A stretch of DNA of 64,000 nt from Actinomycetota bacterium (GTDB lineage Bacteria; Actinomycetota; Actinomycetes; Propionibacteriales; Propionibacteriaceae), in contig JAIUOR010000028.1 of the NCBI GenBank assembly GCA_020161795.1, positions 62,001 to 126,000 of the forward strand, in the 5' to 3' direction. Within the stretch, counting starts at the first letter, position 1. Each line of letters starts with the position of its first letter. A model generated the notes under the pieces. That model ran no database searches. It had not been told where the DNA came from and worked only from the letters and a program-made list of their open reading frames with translations. Shown here one piece after another: positions 8,557 through 16,775 of the stretch. Made by a program: the position numbers and the translations under genes.

Positions 8557-9332
8557 GCGACATCCTGCGGATCGAGAAGCTGACCCGCAACTTCGGCGGC
8601 CTGGCCGCCGTCTCCAACGTCGACCTGCGGCTGGGCGAGGGCGAGCTGGTGGGGCTGATCGGCCCCAACGGAGCCGGCAAGACGACGGTCTTCAACCTGC
8701 TCACCGGCGTGTATCCGCCCTCGTCGGGAACGATCGCGTTCACCCGGGATGCGCAGGAGCTCTCGCTCGGCGGCCGGAAGCCCAACGTGGTCTGCCGGGC
8801 CGGGGTCGGCCGCACCTTCCAGAACATTCGGCTCTTCAAGGACCTGACGGTGCTGGAGAACGTCGAGATCGCGCTGCAGCAGAACCATCGCTACTCCCTG
8901 GCGGCCTCCTTCTTCCGGCTGCCGCCGTTCGCCCGCACCGAGGCCGCGGTGCGCGAGGAGAGCATGGAACTGCTGGCCCTGATGGGGCTGGCGGAGAAGG
9001 CGGAGGAACAGGCCCGCAACCTGCCCTACGGCGATCAGCGCCACCTGGAGATCGCCCGCGCGCTCGCGACCAGGCCGACCCTGCTGCTGCTGGACGAACC
9101 GGCGGCCGGCATGAACCCGGCCGAGACCGCCGAACTCACCGGGCTGATCTCGCGGCTGCGCACCGAATTCGGGTTGACCATCCTGCTGATCGAGCACGAC
9201 ATGAGCCTGGTGATGAAGATCTGCGAGCGGATCTATGTGCTCGACCACGGCGTGGTGATCGCCTCGGGCACGCCGGCCGAGGTCCGGGCGAATCCGCGGG
9301 TGATCGAGGCCTACCTGGGGGAGGAGGCGTAG
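8553..9332 (+). CDS. livG: Branched-chain amino acid ABC transporter ATP-binding protein LivG
   Basis: Cytoplasmic ATPase subunit, 259 aa. Walker [10 protein letters not shown] lies near residue 40, the Q-loop near [10 protein letters not shown], a LivG-type signature [16 protein letters not shown] replaces the canonical LSGGQ, Walker B is [12 protein letters not shown] and the H-loop is LIEHD. ATG at 8553 overlaps the livM stop as ATGA and follows GGGGGAGG. A longer open frame upstream is out of phase with livM and is rejected. Pairs with LivF. Confidence 0.95.
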   Translation: MSDILRIEKLTRNFGGLAAVSNVDLRLGEGELVGLIGPNGAGKTTVFNLLTGVYPPSSGTIAFTRDAQELSLGGRKPNVVCRAGVGRTFQNIRLFKDLTVLENVEIALQQNHRYSLAASFFRLPPFARTEAAVREESMELLALMGLAEKAEEQARNLPYGDQRHLEIARALATRPTLLLLDEPAAGMNPAETAELTGLISRLRTEFGLTILLIEHDMSLVMKICERIYVLDHGVVIASGTPAEVRANPRVIEAYLGEEA

Positions 9333-10037
9333 ATGTTCGAGATCAAGGACCTCAACGTCCACTTCGGCGGCATCCACGCCATCAAGGGCATCTCGCTGCG
9401 GGTCGAGGCGGGGGAGATCGTCACCCTGATCGGTGCCAACGGCGCCGGCAAGACCACCACGCTGCGCACCGCGTCCGGGCTGAAGGCGCCGACCACCGGC
9501 TCGGTCTGGCTGGAGGGCAACGACATCACCAAGGTGTCGGCCCAGCAGCGGGTGAACCTGGGGATGTCGCACGTCCCCGAGGGACGCCGGGTATTCGCCC
9601 AGATGAGCGTGCTGGAGAACCTCGAGCTCGGTGCCTTCCTGCGCAAGGACCGTGGCAACCTGGCGGCCGACTTCGACACGGTCTACTCGAGGTTCCCGGT
9701 GCTGGCAGACCGCCGCAAGCAGTTGGCGGGCACCCTCTCCGGTGGCGAGCAGCAGATGCTGGCGATGGGCCGGGCGCTGATGGCCCGGCCGAAGCTGCTG
9801 CTGCTGGACGAGCCGTCGATGGGTCTGGCGCCGCTGCTGGTGCAGGAGATCTTCGACATCGTCCGCAACATCAACGCCGCCGGGACGACCATCCTGCTGG
9901 TCGAGCAGAACGCCAATATGGCGCTGCAGGTGGCCGACCGGGCCTACGTGATGGAGACCGGGGTGATCGTGACCTCAGGTCCGGCCGAGGAACTCTCGCA
10001 AACCGAGGACATCAAGCGCGCCTACCTGGGAGGCTAG
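9333..10037 (+). CDS. livF: Branched-chain amino acid ABC transporter ATP-binding protein LivF
   Basis: Second ATPase subunit, 234 aa, starting directly after the livG stop with GGAGGAGG inside the end of livG as ribosome site. Walker A GANGAGKTT, signature LSGGEQQMLAMGRAL, Walker B LLLLDEPSMGLAP and the LivF-type end LLVEQNANMALQVADRAYV are all present. The gene is followed after four bases by a CBS/ACT protein, which suggests one transcript. Confidence 0.95.
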   Translation: MFEIKDLNVHFGGIHAIKGISLRVEAGEIVTLIGANGAGKTTTLRTASGLKAPTTGSVWLEGNDITKVSAQQRVNLGMSHVPEGRRVFAQMSVLENLELGAFLRKDRGNLAADFDTVYSRFPVLADRRKQLAGTLSGGEQQMLAMGRALMARPKLLLLDEPSMGLAPLLVQEIFDIVRNINAAGTTILLVEQNANMALQVADRAYVMETGVIVTSGPAEELSQTEDIKRAYLGG

Positions 10038-10041
10038 TGCC

Positions 10042-10683
10042 ATGTTCGTGAAGCTGCGGATGACGGCGCACCCGTTCACCGTCACGCCGGAAACCACCCT
10101 GCCCGAGGCGATCGCGTTGATGGAGGCCAAGGGGGTTCGCCACCTGCCCGTGGTGAGGGAGGGCCGCGTGGTCGGCGTCCTGGCGCCCAGCGACATCGCC
10201 GCCGCCGGGCCGTCGAAGGCGACCACCTTCGCCGCCGGGGAGATCAACTACCTGCTGGCCAAGCTGAAGGTGGCCAAGGTGATGACCCGCGACCCCCTCA
10301 CCATCTCGCCGGACGCGCTGCTGGAGGAAGCGGCCGTGCTGATGCGCGACAACAAGGTCGAGATTCTGCCCGTGGTGGAAGAGGAGCGCCTGGTCGGGGT
10401 GATCACCGAGAGCGCGATCCTGGATGCCTTCATCGAGATCCTGGGCTTCCGCGATCCAGGCACCCGGCTGACGGTGGACGCCACCGACGCGCCGGGGGTG
10501 CTGTCGCAGCTGGCCACGGTGACCGCCACCCACGATGCGAACATCCAGCACCTGGCCGTCTACCGCGGCGAGGGGGACCGCAGCATCGTGGTGGTCGGGG
10601 TGAACTCGCTCAACACCGACGACATCGAAGCCGACCTGGCTCGGCTGGGCTTCAGCGTGCTCTACAAGCTGCAGAACGACTGA
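10042..10683 (+). CDS. CBS-pair and ACT-domain protein (AcuB-like)
   Basis: A 213-aa protein with a tandem CBS pair (LPEAIALMEAKGVRHLPVV and LLEEAAVLMRDNKVEILPVV, residues about 1-130) followed by an ACT-like domain (LTVDATDAPGVLSQLATVTA, about 145-213). CBS pairs bind adenylates and ACT domains bind amino acids, so an adenylate- and amino-acid-sensing role for the Liv importer is a reasonable inference. It begins four bases after livF and is followed by a stem-loop, so it is the last operon gene. Confidence 0.85.
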   Translation: MFVKLRMTAHPFTVTPETTLPEAIALMEAKGVRHLPVVREGRVVGVLAPSDIAAAGPSKATTFAAGEINYLLAKLKVAKVMTRDPLTISPDALLEEAAVLMRDNKVEILPVVEEERLVGVITESAILDAFIEILGFRDPGTRLTVDATDAPGVLSQLATVTATHDANIQHLAVYRGEGDRSIVVVGVNSLNTDDIEADLARLGFSVLYKLQND

Positions 10684-10684
10684 G

Positions 10685-10703
10685 CCGAGGCCGCTGGCCT
10701 CGG
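10685..10703 (+). terminator. Stem-loop after the liv operon
   Basis: Perfect 8-bp stem CCGAGGCC with its complement around GCT, two bases after the CBS/ACT stop. There is no T-run. Likely the operon terminator. Confidence 0.6.
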
Positions 10704-10733
10704 TACGGGCAACCGCCGCTACACTCCGGTCTC

Positions 10734-11345
10734 ATGTCGCCCATCACCATCGAAATCATCGGCTATGTCGCCTCGATCCTGATCATCGCCTCACTGGCGA
10801 TGACCTCGGTGGTACGGCTGCGCATCCTGTCCCTGCTGGGCTCGATCGCCTACATCGTCTACGGCGTGGCGCTGGGCGCCTGGCCGATCGTGATCGCCAA
10901 CATCATCATCGCCTGCCTCAACATCTGGAACATCTACCGGGTGCTCACCTCGACCCAGGGGCTGGGAGTGTCGCCGATCGCCATCGACGCGCCCTACCTG
11001 GCCGACTTCCTCGACGCACACCAGGCCGACATCGACAAGTTCCAGCCCGGTGTGCGGCCCGAGCCCGGCGACCAGGCCTGGCTCTTCCTACGGGACGGGC
11101 TGCCGGTGGGTGCGCTGATCGGCCGGGTCGAGGGTGGCGACTTCCACGTGAAGCTCGACTACGTCCGTCCGCCGTTCCGGGACGCCAAGCTGGGTGCCTG
11201 GCTGTTCTCCGAGGGCTTCGGCCAGCTGGGCCTGTCGGGCGTCACGTCGATCCGGACCAATGCCGGCACGGCCGAGCACCGGCGCTACCTGCGCGGGATC
11301 GGCTTCATCGGAGACGGCGAATCGGTGTCGCGGGCCGTCGGCTGA
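10734..11345 (+). CDS. YgjV-like membrane protein with C-terminal GNAT-like domain
   Basis: A 203-aa protein. Residues 1-70 form two or three membrane helices of the YgjV type (IEIIGYVASILIIASLAMTS and INIIIACLNIWNIYRV-like segments). Residues about 95-203 look like a small acyltransferase-type domain (AWLFLRDGLPVGALIGRVEG, then AEHRRYLRGIGFIG). The function is unknown. TACACT lies eight bases before the ATG, with no ribosome site, so a leaderless transcript is likely. Its stop is separated by one base from the convergent phosphohexomutase stop. Confidence 0.75.
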   Translation: MSPITIEIIGYVASILIIASLAMTSVVRLRILSLLGSIAYIVYGVALGAWPIVIANIIIACLNIWNIYRVLTSTQGLGVSPIAIDAPYLADFLDAHQADIDKFQPGVRPEPGDQAWLFLRDGLPVGALIGRVEGGDFHVKLDYVRPPFRDAKLGAWLFSEGFGQLGLSGVTSIRTNAGTAEHRRYLRGIGFIGDGESVSRAVG

Positions 11346-11346
11346 G

Positions 11347-13026
11347 CTACAGCCCGAGCACCTGCCGCAACTCGTCCTTGATCCCGTCGAGGCGGGCGGT
11401 GGCGGCCTCGACGGCCTGGGGGAGCTCGGCTGGCGAATCGACCGGAGCTACCACCTCGAGGTAGCACTTCAGCTTGGGCTCGGTCCCTGAGGGACGCACG
11501 ATCGCCCGGTCGCCGGCATCGGTGGCGATCCGGACGCCCTCGGTGGGCGGTAGCCCCTGATAGCCCTGGCCGAGGTCGTCATAGGCGACCACCGCGGCAC
11601 CGGCCAGGGTGGCCGGGGGATTGGCGCGCAGCCGCTCCAGCGCCTGACCGATCAGGGAGAGATCCTCCACCCGGAAGGTCAGCGGGCTGGTGGCGTGCAG
11701 ACCGTGCCGCACCGCCAGGTCGGCGAGCTGATCCTCCAGGGTGCGTCCGGCGGCCTTCAGCTTCGCGGCCAGCTCGCAGGCCTTGACCGCGGCGCTGATG
11801 CCGTCCTTGTCCCGCACCACGTTCGGGTTGACGCAGTAGCCGATCGCCTCCTCGTAGCCGAAGACCAGCCCGGGGGCTCGCGAGATCCACTTGAACCCGG
11901 TCAGCGTCTCGGAGCCGCGCAGGCCGTGGGCCTCGGCGATCCGTCCCAGCAGCGAGGACGAGACGATCGAGCGCGCCAGGGTCGCCTCCGCGTCGCCCTC
12001 GTGCTCGGCGGCGGCCTGCTCGCCGAGCAGGGCACCGATCTCGTCGCCGCTGAGCTGGCGCCAGCCGGCGCCGGAGGGGACGGCCAGCGAGCAGCGGTCG
12101 GCGTCCGGGTCGAGGGCCACGATGAGGTCGGCGCCGACCCGCGCGGCTGTCGCCATCGCCAGGTCGAGGGCGCCGGGTTCCTCCGGGTTCGGGAAGGCGA
12201 CGGTCGGGAAGTCGGGATCGGGTTCGATCTGTTCGGCTACCGGCGTGACGTCGTCGAAGCCGGCGGCGGCCAGGGTGCGTAGGGCGGTGGCCGCGCCCAC
12301 GCCGTGCATCGCGGTGAGCACGATCTTCAGCGGAGCGGTGCGGTCGCCGACCAGGGCGGCAGCCGCGGCGACGTAGTCGTCCATCACGTGGGTCTCGATC
12401 AGCTCCCAGCCGTCGTGGGCCACCGGAACGTCGACGGCCGGCCCGGCGGCCAGGATGGCGTCGAAGATGCGGGTGTCCATCGGCGGCACGATCTGGGCGC
12501 CGGCCGCGCCCGGCTCCGACATCCGCGCGCCGAGATAGACCTTGTAACCGTTGTCGGCCGGCGGGTTGTGGGAGGCGGTGACCATGACGCCGGCGTCGGC
12601 GTCCAGGGCGTTGAGCGCGTAGGCCAGCAGCGGCGTCGGGTAGGTGCCGGGCATCAGCGAGACGCGGCCGCCGGCCGCCACGGCGACCGCCGCCACGGTG
12701 CGGGCGAATTCTTCGGAGCGATGCCGGGCGTCATAGCCGACGACGAGATGGAAGCCCTCGCCCAGGTCCTCTCGCAGTACCTGGCAGAGACCGGCGGTGG
12801 CGGTGGTGACAACGGCGGTGTTCATCCGGTTCGGTCCGGCTCCGATCGCCCCGCGCAGGCCCGCCGTGCCGAAGGTCAGCTGGCCGTTCATCCGGTCCGC
12901 AAGCTCGGCGGCGGCCCGCGGCTCACCGGATTCAGCCGCACCGATCAGCACCGTCAGTTCGGCCCGGTCCCGGGTATCGGGGTCGGCCGCCACCCAGCTG
13001 CGGGCCTGCTTCACGGTCTCGGTCAT
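11347..13026 (-). CDS. Phosphoglucomutase/phosphomannomutase family enzyme
   Basis: Alpha-D-phosphohexomutase, 559 aa, which interconverts hexose 1- and 6-phosphates in the cytoplasm. The catalytic phosphoserine loop VMVTASHNPPADNGYKVY, the metal-binding loop DPDADR, the sugar-binding loop GYEEAIGYCVN and the phosphate-binding RPSGTEPKLKCY are all present in the right order. The length and the TAGLRG start fit the actinobacterial phosphoglucomutase/phosphomannomutase type (PgmB/ManB-like). The substrate preference cannot be read from sequence. It stands alone between convergent and divergent neighbours. Confidence 0.92.
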   Translation of the reverse strand: MTETVKQARSWVAADPDTRDRAELTVLIGAAESGEPRAAAELADRMNGQLTFGTAGLRGAIGAGPNRMNTAVVTTATAGLCQVLREDLGEGFHLVVGYDARHRSEEFARTVAAVAVAAGGRVSLMPGTYPTPLLAYALNALDADAGVMVTASHNPPADNGYKVYLGARMSEPGAAGAQIVPPMDTRIFDAILAAGPAVDVPVAHDGWELIETHVMDDYVAAAAALVGDRTAPLKIVLTAMHGVGAATALRTLAAAGFDDVTPVAEQIEPDPDFPTVAFPNPEEPGALDLAMATAARVGADLIVALDPDADRCSLAVPSGAGWRQLSGDEIGALLGEQAAAEHEGDAEATLARSIVSSSLLGRIAEAHGLRGSETLTGFKWISRAPGLVFGYEEAIGYCVNPNVVRDKDGISAAVKACELAAKLKAAGRTLEDQLADLAVRHGLHATSPLTFRVEDLSLIGQALERLRANPPATLAGAAVVAYDDLGQGYQGLPPTEGVRIATDAGDRAIVRPSGTEPKLKCYLEVVAPVDSPAELPQAVEAATARLDGIKDELRQVLGL

Positions 13027-13351
13027 CGTGCCTCCGTCTTCGTCGGTGGGTAGCGGTCACGTTACACGCCGCCCGTCGTGCTGATTCCCGATCGTGACTG
13101 ATTCCCCGATAGTGACTGATTCCCCGGAGAATCGAGCCGCTCCTCTGCCCGGCATGTCAGGCTGCCGACACCAGTGGGCCGAGGTAGACCGGCACCCCTC
13201 ACAGGTTCCGGTCTGCGGGTCGATGTCCTGGCTCAACCAGAACCCGCACCTCGTGGCTATTCTGGCGCTCGGCGGCTTCGTGAAATCCGCCATCGCGCCG
13301 GCCGGTGTCGGCAAGCCGTATCCGTGATTCACCAACCGAGAGGAGCCACTA
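13027..13351. other. Intergenic region with short tandem repeat
   Basis: No convincing gene. At 13081-13127 there are three tandem copies, the last partial, of an 18-base unit CTGATTCCCCGATAGTGA; the first has a one-base deletion. A 77-codon open frame across it lacks codon or family support. The deoD promoter probably lies in the right half. Confidence 0.5.
13081..13127. repeat. Short tandem repeat (about 2.7 copies of 18 bp)
   Basis: Copies start at 13081 (17 bases), 13098 (18 bases) and 13116 (12 bases). The unit is CTGATTCCCCGATAGTGA. It lies 55 bases upstream of the leftward phosphohexomutase gene and about 225 bases upstream of deoD. Confidence 0.8.
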
Positions 13352-14065
13352 GTGGCTACACCCCATATCAACGCTGAGATCGGGGAGATCGCACCGGCTG
13401 TGATCATGCCGGGCGACCCCAGGCGCGCCCAGCGGATCGCCGAGCTGCTGATGGACGATGCCCGGCAGGTGACCGACGTCCGCGGCATCCTCGGGTTCAC
13501 CGGCACCGTCGACGGCAAGCCGCTGACCGTGATGGCCTCGGGCATGGGCATGCCGTCGGCCGTGATCTACGCCACCGAGCTCTACCAGTTCTACGACGTG
13601 CAGCGCATCATCCGGGTGGGCACCGCCGGCGGCATCCCGGAGGACGTGAAGGTGGGCGACGTGGTCGTCGCCACCGGGGCGCACACCCAGTCGAACATGA
13701 ACCAGTTCCGGCTCCCGGGGCTGTTCTTCTCCGCCGTCTCCAGCCACAACCTGGTCGCGGCTGCGCTCGCCGCCGCCGGCGAGGCCGAGAGCCAGGTGCA
13801 CGCCGGCATGATCCTGTGCAACGACCACTTCTACCTGCAGGGCCCGCCCGGGCAGCTCGATCTGCTGGCGAAGTACCGCGTGCTCGCGGTCGAGATGGAG
13901 TCGGCCGGCATCTACGGTGCTGCCGCCGAGTTCGGCCGGGAGGCCCTGACCGTGCTCACCGTCAGCGATCACCTGCTCGACTACAACCAGAACATGAGCG
14001 CCGAGGATCGTGAGACCCGCTTCCAGGGTGCCCTGAGGTTGGCCGTCGCGGCGGCCTTGTCGTAG
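13352..14065 (+). CDS. deoD: Purine nucleoside phosphorylase, DeoD type
   Basis: Phosphorolysis of purine nucleosides to base and ribose 1-phosphate; 237 aa, the usual size of the hexameric DeoD class. Seen: MPGDPRRAQRIAE phosphate-binding loop near 23, MGMPSAVIYATELYQFY, RVGTAGGI around residue 86, AVEMESAGIYGAA with the ribose-binding Met-Glu, and the catalytic Asp in TVSDHLL. GTG at 13352 follows AGAGGAG. A hairpin follows the gene. Confidence 0.92.
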   Translation: MATPHINAEIGEIAPAVIMPGDPRRAQRIAELLMDDARQVTDVRGILGFTGTVDGKPLTVMASGMGMPSAVIYATELYQFYDVQRIIRVGTAGGIPEDVKVGDVVVATGAHTQSNMNQFRLPGLFFSAVSSHNLVAAALAAAGEAESQVHAGMILCNDHFYLQGPPGQLDLLAKYRVLAVEMESAGIYGAAAEFGREALTVLTVSDHLLDYNQNMSAEDRETRFQGALRLAVAAALS

Positions 14066-14077
14066 TCAACGCCGCTT

Positions 14078-14115
14078 GTTGGGGGCGTCCGGGGGCTATC
14101 CCGAACGCCCCCAAC
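14078..14115 (+). terminator. deoD terminator hairpin
   Basis: GTTGGGGGCGT pairs perfectly with ACGCCCCCAAC, extended after one mismatch by CGGG/CCCG, with a short loop. It lies 13 bases after the deoD stop and just before the next promoter. Confidence 0.75.
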
Positions 14116-14133
14116 GACGAGATAATCGTCGCT

Positions 14134-15618
14134 ATGGGCCGTGAACTGGAGTCAGCCACCTTCACCCGGGAGCAACGCCAGCTCTACCGGGACAAGGTGA
14201 AAGCCTGCCTCGACGTGTTCGAGCAGATGCTCGCCACCCGTTCCTTCGAGTTCGACGAGCCGATGATCGGCATGGAAATCGAACTGAACCTGGTGGATTC
14301 CGACTACCAGCCCAGGATGGACAACGCCGAGGTGCTGGCCGCGATCGCCGACCCGGAATACCAGACCGAACTGGCCCAATTCAACATCGAGTTCAACGTC
14401 TCTCCGCGTCCGATCGGCGACGAGAGCGTGGTGGAGCTGGAGAGCAGCCTGCGGGCCTCCCTGAACGAGGCGGAACGCCGGTGTGCCCAGGTCGGCTCCC
14501 ACATCGTGATGATCGGGATCCTGCCCACCGTGATGCCGGAGACCTTCGAGGGCGAGTGGATGAGCGCGAACGCGCGCTACCAGGCCCTGAACGACTCCTT
14601 CCTGGCGGCGCGCGGGGAGAACATCCACCTCGACATCACCGGACGGACGGGGGAGCGCCTGCTGCGGTACGCCGATTCGCTCGCGCCGGAGTCGGCCTGC
14701 ACCTCGATGCAACTGCACCTGCAGGTGCGTCCCTACGAGTTCGCCTCCTACTGGAACGCGGCCCAGGTGCTGGCCGGTTCCCAGCTGGCGCTGGGAGCCA
14801 ACAGCCCGTACTTCATGGGTCACGAACTGTGGTCGGAGACCAGGATCGAGCTCTTCACCCAGGCCGCGGACACCCGTCCCGAGGAACTGCGGAACCAGGG
14901 GGTGCGGCCGCGGGTGTTCTTCGGGGATCGCTGGATCACGTCGATCTTCGACCTGTTCGAGGAGAACGCGCTCTACTTCCCCGCTCTGCTGCCCGAGCTC
15001 GATGAGGAGGATCCGCAGGAGGCCTTCGCCGCCGGACGGGCCCCCAAGCTGGCCGAGATGAGGCTGCACAACGGCACCATCTACCGCTGGAACCGTCCGA
15101 TCTACGACATCGTGGCCGGCCGCCCCCACCTGCGCGTGGAGAACCGGGTGCTGCCCGCCGGCCCCACCATCGTCGACACCCTGGCCAACGCCGCCTTCTA
15201 CTACGGCGCGGTGCGTGCTCTGGTGGTCGACGACCGTCCGGTGTGGAGCCGGATGGCCTTCGCCACGGCGGAGGAGAACTTCCTGGCCGGGGCGCGGGAC
15301 GGAATCGATGCCGTCCAGTTCTGGCCCGGGCGAGGCGAGACGCCGGCCAGCGAACTCGTCCTACGCGAGTTGCTGCCGATGGCGCACGAGGGCCTGGCGG
15401 CGTGGGGAGTGGACTCGACCGTCGCCGATCGGCTGCTCGGCGTGATCGAGGCGCGCTGCCTGTCGGGGCAGAACGGTGCCGACTGGCAGGTGGCCACCGT
15501 CCGGGCATTCGAGGCGCGAGGGCTCGGCCGGAACGAGGCGTTGCGACAGATGGTCGCGCTGTATACCGAGAACATGCACAGCAACGAGCCGGTGCACACC
15601 TGGGAGGTACCGGCCTGA
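14134..15618 (+). CDS. Glutamate-cysteine ligase family protein (GCS2 type)
   Basis: A 494-aa carboxylate-amine ligase of the GCS2 family. The N-terminal GMEIELNLVD carries the family metal-binding acidic residues, and QLAQFNIEFNVSPR-like, ENIHLDITGRTG and SMQLHLQVRP strands follow. The family includes glutamate-cysteine ligases and other amide-bond formers, so the substrate is uncertain; in mycothiol-using Actinomycetota a classic glutathione role is not assured. GATAAT ends seven bases before the ATG and no ribosome site is visible, suggesting a leaderless message. Confidence 0.8.
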   Translation: MGRELESATFTREQRQLYRDKVKACLDVFEQMLATRSFEFDEPMIGMEIELNLVDSDYQPRMDNAEVLAAIADPEYQTELAQFNIEFNVSPRPIGDESVVELESSLRASLNEAERRCAQVGSHIVMIGILPTVMPETFEGEWMSANARYQALNDSFLAARGENIHLDITGRTGERLLRYADSLAPESACTSMQLHLQVRPYEFASYWNAAQVLAGSQLALGANSPYFMGHELWSETRIELFTQAADTRPEELRNQGVRPRVFFGDRWITSIFDLFEENALYFPALLPELDEEDPQEAFAAGRAPKLAEMRLHNGTIYRWNRPIYDIVAGRPHLRVENRVLPAGPTIVDTLANAAFYYGAVRALVVDDRPVWSRMAFATAEENFLAGARDGIDAVQFWPGRGETPASELVLRELLPMAHEGLAAWGVDSTVADRLLGVIEARCLSGQNGADWQVATVRAFEARGLGRNEALRQMVALYTENMHSNEPVHTWEVPA

Positions 15619-15642
15619 GGCCGCGGCTGGACGAGGAGCGCT

Positions 15643-15790
15643 CAGGCCACCCGCTCGCCGAGCCAGGTCAACTGTGTCTCGGGTTCCTCGATCAGCGCGC
15701 CGATCCTGGCGTTGAACCGCCGATTGTGATCGGACTCCAGCTGCCGGACACCGCCCACCTTCGTGCATCGCGAGTCCTGTGGTCACCACG
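15643..15790 (-). pseudogene. Possible gene remnant (C-terminal fragment)
   Basis: On the minus strand a short frame ends RRFNARIGALIEEPETQLTW followed by a few residues and TGA at 15643-15645. It reads like a real charged C-terminus but has no start or N-terminal domain. A protein-like stretch, ELRGARAVVTTGLAMHEGG, lies just upstream in another phase, and a run of nine G lies at 15822-15830. A frameshifted relic is the best reading. I do not recognise the family. Confidence 0.3.
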
Positions 15791-15854
15791 GCGCGGGCTC
15801 CGCGTAGCTCGAGGTCGCGTCGGGGGGGGGCCTGGCTGAACTGTGCCCCAGCGG

Positions 15855-16562
15855 TCAGGTGTCGAGGAGGCGGTAGCCGTACAGATCGTCCATCGTGCCG
15901 TTGACCCATAGCTGATCCCCATCGGGGGTGGCGACGAGCAGGGTGCGGTTGTAGGCCTCGTCGATCACGGACGCGCCGAAGCCCGCCGAATCCAGGTGCC
16001 TGGCGAGGGCGTCGAGATCGCCGGCGTACTCCAGGCTCAACTCGAAGCGGACCTCGTCGGCGAGGTGGAGACCGGCCCGGCCGCCGCCGTCGGCGGTGAA
16101 GGCAATCCAGGTGCCGGATTCGGAGGCGAGCTGCGGGCGCAGCCCGATGGCCTCCAGGATGCGACGCGGTTCGTCGAGATCGGCCTGGTACCAGATCGGC
16201 TGGACGGCGAGCTCTCCGGCATCGGCCGTCCGGGCGCCGCCGGAGACGGTGATTCTCGCGCCCGTCGCCGCGGTGACGGTGAGCATCGGGCCGATGTCGT
16301 CCAGCACGGTGCGCTCCACGCCGAAACCGGCGCTGACAAGGCGGGCCTCGACTCCGTCGAGGTCGTCGCTGAGTAGGTGCAGGTCGGTCCGGCCGGCGTG
16401 CTCGTCCTCCGCGGCCGCGTGATGGATCGCCAGGATGCCTCGTCCGTCGAACTCCGACCATTGCTGGTTCGGTGCGAAGGCGGGCCGGAACCCCAGTTCC
16501 TGGGCGAGGCGATGCCACTGGCTCTGGTGGGGGGTGTAGCGGATCGGCTGCGCGGTGATCAT
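15855..16562 (-). CDS. VOC-family (glyoxalase/bleomycin resistance-like) protein
   Basis: A 235-aa protein with two vicinal-oxygen-chelate halves, about 1-115 and 125-235. Each half shows the beta-alpha-beta pattern ([40 protein letters not shown]) and a late strand with [15 protein letters not shown]. The reaction is unknown. Its ATG overlaps the stop of a small ribbon-helix-helix gene as ATGA, so the two are translationally coupled. A candidate operator covers the start of the first gene. Confidence 0.8.
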   Translation of the reverse strand: MITAQPIRYTPHQSQWHRLAQELGFRPAFAPNQQWSEFDGRGILAIHHAAAEDEHAGRTDLHLLSDDLDGVEARLVSAGFGVERTVLDDIGPMLTVTAATGARITVSGGARTADAGELAVQPIWYQADLDEPRRILEAIGLRPQLASESGTWIAFTADGGGRAGLHLADEVRFELSLEYAGDLDALARHLDSAGFGASVIDEAYNRTLLVATPDGDQLWVNGTMDDLYGYRLLDT

Positions 16563-16729
16563 CGGTCGGCCCCCTCGTTCTCCAGGTACTGCGTGAGCGC
16601 CTTCTCCACCAGCGCGGAGAGCGAGAGTGAGTCGTCGATCGCCCGGTGCTTCACCCGACGGATCAGGGGAGCGGGCAGATAGACGTTGAACTGCACCTTT
16701 GGCGCGGCGGTACCGTCATGTGACTGCAT
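16559..16729 (-). CDS. Small ribbon-helix-helix (CopG/Arc-like) protein
   Basis: A 56-aa protein. [20 protein letters not shown] fits the beta strand and helix A of an RHH DNA-binding domain, and [17 protein letters not shown] fits helix B. Such proteins are usually antitoxin or autorepressor subunits that bind palindromes as dimers of dimers. The partner here is a VOC protein, not a recognisable toxin. The ATG lies in the perfect palindrome ATGCTAGCAT at 16728-16737, a likely operator. No toxin-like ORF is adjacent. Confidence 0.8.
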   Translation of the reverse strand: MQSHDGTAAPKVQFNVYLPAPLIRRVKHRAIDDSLSLSALVEKALTQYLENEGADR

Positions 16730-16737
16730 GCTAGCAT
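16728..16737. promoter_or_regulatory. Candidate RHH operator palindrome
   Basis: Perfect palindrome ATGCTAGCAT covering the start codon of the ribbon-helix-helix gene. RHH repressors commonly bind such sites for autoregulation. The assignment is an inference from position. Confidence 0.45.
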
Positions 16738-16775
16738 CCTATCAATTGGTGGTGCTGAGGCTGGGGTACGGCGGA

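Noticed and set aside
13094-13327. 77-codon frame before deoD
   Set aside because: It begins within a tandem repeat, has no ribosome site and no recognisable pattern.
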